From JAYZQT01 sp036136335 (GTDB taxonomy: Bacteria > Pseudomonadota > Alphaproteobacteria > MPNO01 > UBA830): a stretch of 10,883 bases of DNA. The position numbers and the translations under genes were made by a program. The notes beneath the pieces are model-generated. The model saw only the letters and a list, made by a program, of their open reading frames with translations, was not told the origin of the DNA and ran no database searches. The first letter of the stretch is position 1. The number at the start of each line of letters is the position of its first letter. Positions 7,103 through 10,883 of the stretch are shown in pieces. The stretch is from positions 1 to 10,883 of the forward strand of contig JAYZQT010000029.1 of assembly GCA_036136335.1 (NCBI GenBank), read 5' to 3'.

Positions 7103-7121
7103 TCAAGACCCGTTGTCTTGA
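7103..7121 (+). repeat. Perfect 7-bp inverted repeat in the TRAP leader
   Basis: TCAAGAC and GTCTTGA flank the five-base loop CCGTT, 27 to 45 bases before the binding-protein ATG. It can act as an operator for a dimeric regulator (GntR-type sites are of this size) or as an RNA stem-loop just above the ribosome-binding site. Its left arm overlaps two other possible pairings (AACC/GGTT and ACGGG/CCCGT), so the folds exclude one another. Confidence 0.45.
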
Positions 7122-7147
7122 CGTGTTAATTATCAAAGGAGAAAGCC

Positions 7148-8230
7148 ATGAGGAATATTAAAGGTTTTGCGAGGGTAGCCGCGTTTTCCGGGCTCATCGC
7201 TATGGGAACGGTCTTTGCATCCGGCGGCTCTGCGCCAGTAATGGCCCAAAAATATCAATTCAAACTTACATCATACGTACCTTTGAAGTCTGGAACGTGG
7301 AACAATTATATGCAGCGTTTTATTGATGCGGTGCATCTGTTTACAAATGGCCAGGTAAAAATAAAAGGTTATGGTGTTGGCGTTCTTGCCGGGCCCTTTG
7401 ACGCCTGGAAGGCCGTGCAAAAGGGTACCGCTGACATCTGTTTCTGCTATCCCGGATTTGCGTTAAATACTGACCCGGCTAACGGTATTCTGGGTGGCAT
7501 GGTCGGCGGTATGCCAATGGAAGAATTTATGCATTGGTATATGGCCGGCGGCGGGACAGAGGTCCTTCAAAACTTCAGAAACAGTACACAGAAGTTGCAT
7601 CCGGTCATTACTGGGATGGGATCGACAGAGTTCTTTCTGCATTCGCACAAAAAAGTTGAGAAACTTTCTGACCTGAAAGGAATGAAGATCCGGACTGCTG
7701 GAGCATGGGCCGATATTCTGAAACAGGTTGGCGCATCGGCAACTGTTCTGCCACCTGCAGATATTTATACAGCTCTCGAACGGCGCGTTATCGATGGAAC
7801 GGAGTTTGTAACGCCTTCTACGAACATAAAGCTAGGGTTTCATAAGGTTGCCAAGTGGATCATCATGCCTGGTATTCATTCTCCTTCGCATATGAATGAG
7901 GCTGTATTCCGCCAGAGTGACTGGAAAAAGTTGCCCAAGAAAATTCAGGAACAAATAACGGCAGCTGGTGAGTATTCAGCGCTCAAGACAGCAGTGCATG
8001 TTGGAGTCGCAGATCTGGCCGCGGTTAAAAAATTACGGGCGGGACCAAATAAGTGGTCTATACTCGACAAGGCTTCCCAGTTGAAAATTGAAGAACTGGG
8101 TCGTGCCTGGTCTGCAGAGGCAGCAAAGAAGCAAACCGCAAAAGGTAACCCATGGATGGCTAGAGTTCATAAGTCATACTGGGACTTCTACGCCAAGTGG
8201 AAGAAATACGGAGACTATCGTCATAACTAA
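7148..8230 (+). CDS. dctP: TRAP transporter periplasmic substrate-binding protein (DctP family)
   Basis: This 360-residue protein is the extracytoplasmic receptor of a tripartite ATP-independent periplasmic transporter, which imports organic acids using the ion gradient. A Sec signal peptide is clear: positive start MRNIKGFARV, hydrophobic core to about residue 28, and a VMA/Q cleavage site near 33/34. The DctP hallmarks follow: TNGQVKIKGYGVGVLAGP (66-83), AVQKGTADI (89-97), LSDLKGMKIRT with the carboxylate-gripping Arg182, and VLPPADIYTALERRVIDGTE (200-219). The conserved Arg supports a carboxylate ligand. ATG at 7148 has AAGGAG seven to twelve bases upstream. The gene is first in the operon and divergent from the CoA ligase, suggesting the imported acid is the ligase or monooxygenase substrate. 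The precise ligand class cannot be read from sequence. Confidence 0.94.
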   Translation: MRNIKGFARVAAFSGLIAMGTVFASGGSAPVMAQKYQFKLTSYVPLKSGTWNNYMQRFIDAVHLFTNGQVKIKGYGVGVLAGPFDAWKAVQKGTADICFCYPGFALNTDPANGILGGMVGGMPMEEFMHWYMAGGGTEVLQNFRNSTQKLHPVITGMGSTEFFLHSHKKVEKLSDLKGMKIRTAGAWADILKQVGASATVLPPADIYTALERRVIDGTEFVTPSTNIKLGFHKVAKWIIMPGIHSPSHMNEAVFRQSDWKKLPKKIQEQITAAGEYSALKTAVHVGVADLAAVKKLRAGPNKWSILDKASQLKIEELGRAWSAEAAKKQTAKGNPWMARVHKSYWDFYAKWKKYGDYRHN

Positions 8231-8248
8231 GAAAAAGACTGGATAAAC

Positions 8249-8279
8249 AGTGGCACCGCGATGACCACGTGGTGCCACT
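8249..8279 (+). terminator. Intercistronic hairpin after the binding-protein gene
   Basis: AGTGGCACC (8249-8257) and GGTGCCACT (8271-8279) form a perfect 9-bp GC-rich stem with a 13-base loop, followed by only TTTCC. Lacking a long U-tract, it is more likely a partial terminator or an mRNA 3'-end protector that keeps the binding protein more abundant than the membrane subunits, a common arrangement for periplasmic-receptor operons. Inside it, ACCACGTGGT (8264-8273) is a separate perfect palindrome giving an alternative fold. Confidence 0.6.
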
Positions 8280-8291
8280 TTCCGGTCCATA

Positions 8292-8849
8292 ATGCGAATG
8301 ACCCGTTGTCTTCATATAGTAGACAGAATTTCAGTGATGCTTGCCTTCGTGGCGATGTTGCTGCTGTGTGTTCTTATCGTGGACATGATGTACGAGGTCG
8401 TCTCTCGGAGAGTTTTCTCTGCACCCACATTGTGGGCTTATGATATTGCGTACATGGCAAACGGTGTTGGGTTCCTTTTGGCCGCTGGCTATACATTGCG
8501 TCAACGAGGACACATTCGCATCGATTTCCTTTCTGCACGACTTCCGGGTCGCTATCAGGATCTGATAAACGGTTTTGTATATATCCTGCTGGTTTTCCCG
8601 GCTTTGACCTTCATGTTGATTGGAACATATACCGGGTGGATAGAAGCTTACATGACGGATCAACTGGATCCCGTGAGCCCCTGGAAGCCATTGCTGTGGC
8701 CTTTATTTGCGGGGATGTTAATCGGCGTTGCTTCTTTCTTTTTGCAGACGATAGTAGAATGTATCAGGCACTTTCGCAGTGTTTTGGGGTGGGATATTTC
8801 ACCGCTTCACCCCGTGGAACAAGATGAGGTGAATGACCCACGTGGCTGA
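8292..8849 (+). CDS. dctQ: TRAP transporter small membrane subunit (DctQ family)
   Basis: The 185-residue inner-membrane protein has the four-helix DctQ pattern, with hydrophobic segments at about 14-34, 50-67, 92-113 and 133-155. The conserved loop QRGHIRIDFL (71-80) between helices 2 and 3 is the family signature. It stabilises the large subunit and helps dock the binding protein. The start is ATG at 8292, with a second ATG two codons on at 8298; neither has a strong Shine-Dalgarno, which together with the hairpin just upstream suggests lowered expression relative to the binding protein. Its last 17 bp overlap the large-subunit gene. Length and context are normal. Confidence 0.92.
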   Translation: MRMTRCLHIVDRISVMLAFVAMLLLCVLIVDMMYEVVSRRVFSAPTLWAYDIAYMANGVGFLLAAGYTLRQRGHIRIDFLSARLPGRYQDLINGFVYILLVFPALTFMLIGTYTGWIEAYMTDQLDPVSPWKPLLWPLFAGMLIGVASFFLQTIVECIRHFRSVLGWDISPLHPVEQDEVNDPRG

Positions 8850-10164
8850 TATTTCACTCGCCGTCTTTATGTTTCCCATGCTGTTTATCTTGGTATTTGC
8901 CGGAATACCGGTTGCACTTAGCCTTATAACGACGGCTTTCCTGTTTGGGTTATTTGAATTTGGATTGAATTTACCCACGCAGTTTCACAGTAGAATGTAT
9001 GATGTTTCATCCAATTTCATTTTAGCGGCAATTCCACTTTTCGTATTTATGGGTGCAATGCTGGAACGGGCAGGCATCGCCGCCAAACTTTTTGAAGCAA
9101 TTAAAATCTGGTTTGGCGGATTCCGTGGTGGGTTGGGGATAACTACAATAATCATGTGTGGCATTTTTGCGGCATCTTCGGGAGTGGTTGGTGCAGTCGA
9201 AATCGTGGTGGGTCTGATGGCCATTCCAGCAATGATGAAGGCTAAATACAGTAAAGATCTAGCGGCGGGTACTGTGTGCGCTGGAGGTTCATTGGGGACG
9301 ACGATCCCTCCATCCGTAGTGATCATTGTTTATGCATCGATTACAGAGATGTCGGTGGGGGATTTATTTGCCGGCATCGTTATACCGGCGGGGGTTATTG
9401 TTGCCCTGTTTCTAATTTACATAATAGGGCGGTGCGCCCTGCAGCCTTCCGCTGGGCCCGGTCTCGATCCCTCTGAATTACAGTATTCCATCGGTGAAAA
9501 ACTCTGGCTTGCCTTGACTGCCCTGATTCCTGCTGCACTGCTCGTTTTTGCGGTTCTGGGCAGTATTTTTGCCGGGGTAGCGGCGCCTACAGAGGCCGCC
9601 GCGGTGGGTGCCGTTGGTGCAGTAGCTCTCAGCATTGCCTATAAACAGTTCAATTTGAAAGTGCTTTTTGAAGCTTTAAGGCAAACGGTAAAAATCACCT
9701 CCATGGTGATGTTAATCGTGATTGGGGGAATCTTTTTTGCCAGTATTTTTATTGTTCATGGTGGAGATGACTTGGTTTCACGTGTCGTTGAGGGGAATAA
9801 TCTTGGTTCCACAGCGATCATCATCGTTTTCCTTATTGTTGTTTTCATACTTGGGTTTGTTCTCGACTGGATCTCGGTACTTATTATTGTCCTGCCCATA
9901 TCCGATCCAATTATCCGTGCGGCAGAGATTGATCCACTCTGGTTTGGCGTAATGGTCTGTATCATTCTGCAGACCTCATATCTGACACCACCCATGGCGC
10001 CCTCGATTTTTTATCTCCGTTCGATCGCTCCGCGAGAGATAAGCTATATTGACATGTATAAAGGCGTTGCGCCTTTCGTCGTTGCCCAGCTGTTCACTCT
10101 CGGTCTTGTCGCGCTGTATCCGACGATGGCGACCTGGTTGCCCAGTATATTATTTGGATTCTAG
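8833..10164 (+). CDS. dctM: TRAP transporter large membrane subunit (DctM family)
   Basis: This 443-residue, strongly hydrophobic protein is the transport-catalysing subunit with the DctM/IT-superfamily fold of about 11-12 helices and two re-entrant hairpins. Seen: FVFMGAMLERAGIAAKLF (70-87), CAGGSLGTTIPPSVVIIVYA (149-168), the repeat-specific PTEAAAVGAVGA near 250, GFVLDWISVLIIVLPI and YLTPPMAPSIFYL towards the C-terminus. The two TIPP/TPPM loops are the substrate and Na+ site hairpins in characterised homologues. ATG at 8833 has GAGGTGA directly upstream (8826-8832) and lies inside the end of the small-subunit gene, so coupling of the two is expected. No obvious intrinsic terminator follows the stop codon. 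The complete three-gene system looks functional. Confidence 0.95.
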   Translation: MTHVADISLAVFMFPMLFILVFAGIPVALSLITTAFLFGLFEFGLNLPTQFHSRMYDVSSNFILAAIPLFVFMGAMLERAGIAAKLFEAIKIWFGGFRGGLGITTIIMCGIFAASSGVVGAVEIVVGLMAIPAMMKAKYSKDLAAGTVCAGGSLGTTIPPSVVIIVYASITEMSVGDLFAGIVIPAGVIVALFLIYIIGRCALQPSAGPGLDPSELQYSIGEKLWLALTALIPAALLVFAVLGSIFAGVAAPTEAAAVGAVGAVALSIAYKQFNLKVLFEALRQTVKITSMVMLIVIGGIFFASIFIVHGGDDLVSRVVEGNNLGSTAIIIVFLIVVFILGFVLDWISVLIIVLPISDPIIRAAEIDPLWFGVMVCIILQTSYLTPPMAPSIFYLRSIAPREISYIDMYKGVAPFVVAQLFTLGLVALYPTMATWLPSILFGF

Positions 10165-10251
10165 AGTTAGACTGACGCCTTGGGGTTTGATCTCGCTGAC
10201 GTGGCTGGCTGCACGCGTCGTCTGCACTTCGATAACCAATCGAGCGGGCTA

Positions 10252-10409
10252 TGCTACCGGCACAATTTCCTCAAACTCCATCTTATCAGCCAGGCGAACA
10301 AGGTTCAAAATTTGGGTCACATGGCCTTGTGGGTGACGTCAACCGTCGCAAGTGCGTCCGCGAAGGCGAGATTGGTGCTGTAGGTTCCCAGCTTAAGTTT
10401 CCGGTCGTT
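10252..10409 (-). pseudogene. N-terminal relic of a second LLM-type flavin monooxygenase
   Basis: On the minus strand 10397-10320 reads KLKLGTYSTNL and on to THKAM, then meets TGA. Shifting frame by one base at about 10317-10320 continues as TQILNLVRLADKMEFEEIVPVA (10317-10252, split here as ILNLVRLADKM then EFEEIVPVA) before a TAG at 10251-10249. This order matches the N-terminus of luciferase-like monooxygenases that begin MKLGTFSTN and carry RLADEMGFEAIVPVARW, as I recall the family. Adding one base after ATGTG would restore a Trp codon and the frame. There is no good start codon, and the remaining 300 or so residues are missing because the TRAP gene ends only 87 bp away. It is a different subfamily from the intact monooxygenase at 4035-5168. 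Confidence 0.55.
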
Positions 10410-10570
10410 GCACAAGGGACTGGTTTTTGGGCAGTTTTTTTCATCATGCCCCCACGCGTCCATAATGCGCACCGTATGTGGCGTCCACGCACCCACTATG
10501 TGAAAAAAACATGCCGAAACACTATCGGGCACAAATTATAATAAAACAGTTAAGTTCGGCGTTTTTAGTT

Positions 10571-10600
10571 AACCGTTTTGTGTTCAACAATCCACAAACC
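10571..10600. terminator. Possible hairpin terminator near the lipoprotein gene end
   Basis: CGTTTTGTG (10573-10581) and CACAAACCG (10593-10601) pair across an 11-base loop with one mismatch. On the plus strand a T-rich run follows (TTGTTTAATTCGTTTTT), so it could end plus-strand read-through from the TRAP operon; on the minus strand it lies just after the lipoprotein stop but lacks a U-tract. The stem is AU-rich and imperfect, so the call is weak. Confidence 0.3.
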
Positions 10601-10605
10601 GTTGT

Positions 10606-10883
10606 TTAATTCGTTTTTCTTAATATGGGTTTTGGTCCACGTTTTGGAATAATTGCCTTTTCACAATCATCTTTTCCGGGATAACCGGCGGTGTATCTGC
10701 CACCGCGGGTTTTCCAGATTACAACAGCGATAAAGATCCCCTCACCAGCCGGCTGAAACATTGCACAGCCATGCCTGTCTGCGCCGGACAGGACATATTC
10801 TGTTTTGGGTTTGGTGGCGAAACAGCTGCTTAAGGAAACACCCACCAACAGCAGCAAGATATGTTTACCAGCGCAGCGTATAG
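10606..10883 (-). CDS. Small putative lipoprotein, 5' end probably outside the window
   Basis: The reading frame is open to the window edge and encodes a lipoprotein-type signal: a basic stretch (RCAGKH) followed by ILLLLVGVSLSSC, whose LSSC is a lipobox. Acylation at that Cys would leave a mature protein of about 72 residues with two more cysteines (RHGC and KDDC), which could form a disulfide in the periplasm, and a basic C-terminus (PKRGPKPILRKTN). No ATG lies upstream of the signal within the window; TTG at 10857-10855 is the only start-like codon, so the true start is likely beyond 10883. I do not recognise the family. It is separated from the TRAP operon by the relic region and probably unrelated to it. 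Confidence 0.55.
   Translation of the reverse strand, partial: IRCAGKHILLLLVGVSLSSCFATKPKTEYVLSGADRHGCAMFQPAGEGIFIAVVIWKTRGGRYTAGYPGKDDCEKAIIPKRGPKPILRKTN

Larger units (their letters stand above)
6857..7147. promoter_or_regulatory. Divergent control region between CoA ligase operon and TRAP operon
   Basis: About 290 bp with no convincing gene. Elements seen: TATAGT on the minus strand (6953-6948), a possible -10 for the ligase operon, embedded in the palindrome ACACT-N5-AGTGT (6945-6959); GTAAT-N7-ATTAC (6969-6985); ACAGG-N15-CCTGT (7032-7056); ACGGG (7079-7083) that can pair with CCCGT (7109-7113); AACC-AGTC-GGTT (7092-7103); and TCAAGAC-CCGTT-GTCTTGA (7103-7121). Shine-Dalgarno AAGGAG (7136-7141) serves the TRAP binding-protein gene. 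The crowding of palindromes suggests regulator binding and possibly a structured leader. No regulator gene lies nearby in the window. Confidence 0.5.
10165..10605. other. Long gene-free stretch after the TRAP operon
   Basis: About 440 bp without an intact gene. It contains the monooxygenase relic at 10252-10409 (separate entry). Upstream of that relic on the minus strand is a TATAAT (10540-10535), perhaps the old promoter. A short direct repeat GCGTCCA (10456-10462 and 10481-10487) and repeated AACCGTT (10571-10577 and 10597-10603) are present. Short open frames here have no recognisable protein character. The stretch looks like decaying former coding DNA. Confidence 0.5.

Noticed and set aside
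10049..10541. Overlapping plus-strand frames after the large TRAP subunit
   Set aside because: They have no Shine-Dalgarno and no family character; the minus-strand monooxygenase relic explains the sequence better.
1..10883. CRISPR array, prophage, toxin-antitoxin or defence system
   Set aside because: No spaced repeats, phage-type genes, nuclease or toxin pairs are visible on either strand; the novelty here is metabolic.

Overview
The window looks like chromosomal DNA of a moderate-GC Gram-negative proteobacterium. A tripartite TRAP transporter, a lipoprotein signal and amino-acid/heterocycle catabolic enzymes point that way. Alphaproteobacteria is my best guess, but there is no rRNA or marker gene to prove it. 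No tRNA, CRISPR array, insertion sequence or phage gene was seen.

Layout: (1) 1-474, minus: N-terminal part of an ornithine cyclodeaminase/mu-crystallin family enzyme, cut by the window edge. (2) 568-2659, plus: a divergent, translationally coupled pair, a dihydroorotase/hydantoinase-like cyclic amidohydrolase and an Asp/Glu/hydantoin racemase-superfamily protein. (3) 2710-6856, minus, converging on (2): a probable three-gene operon transcribed from the right, an aryl-acid-type CoA ligase, a luciferase-like flavin monooxygenase, and an M20 N-carbamoyl-amino-acid hydrolase. (4) 6857-7147: a roughly 290-bp divergent control region with several inverted repeats. (5) 7148-10164, plus: a complete TRAP transporter (periplasmic binding protein, small and large membrane subunits) with a strong hairpin between the first two genes. 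(6) 10165-10605: no intact gene, but on the minus strand an N-terminal remnant of a second flavin monooxygenase, broken by a frameshift and a stop. (7) 10606-10883, minus: a small putative lipoprotein running off the window.

A cyclic amidohydrolase, a racemase-superfamily protein and a carbamoylase are the three parts of the classical hydantoinase process. Here they sit with a flavin monooxygenase, a CoA ligase and an acid-importing TRAP system. My inference is a catabolic island that imports an organic acid, probably nitrogen-containing or cyclic, and opens it. The substrate is unknown. The amidohydrolase lacks two usual metal-binding histidines and the racemase homologue lacks both catalytic cysteines. 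The cassette is therefore probably not a textbook hydantoin pathway, and these two proteins are the best candidates for undescribed chemistry.
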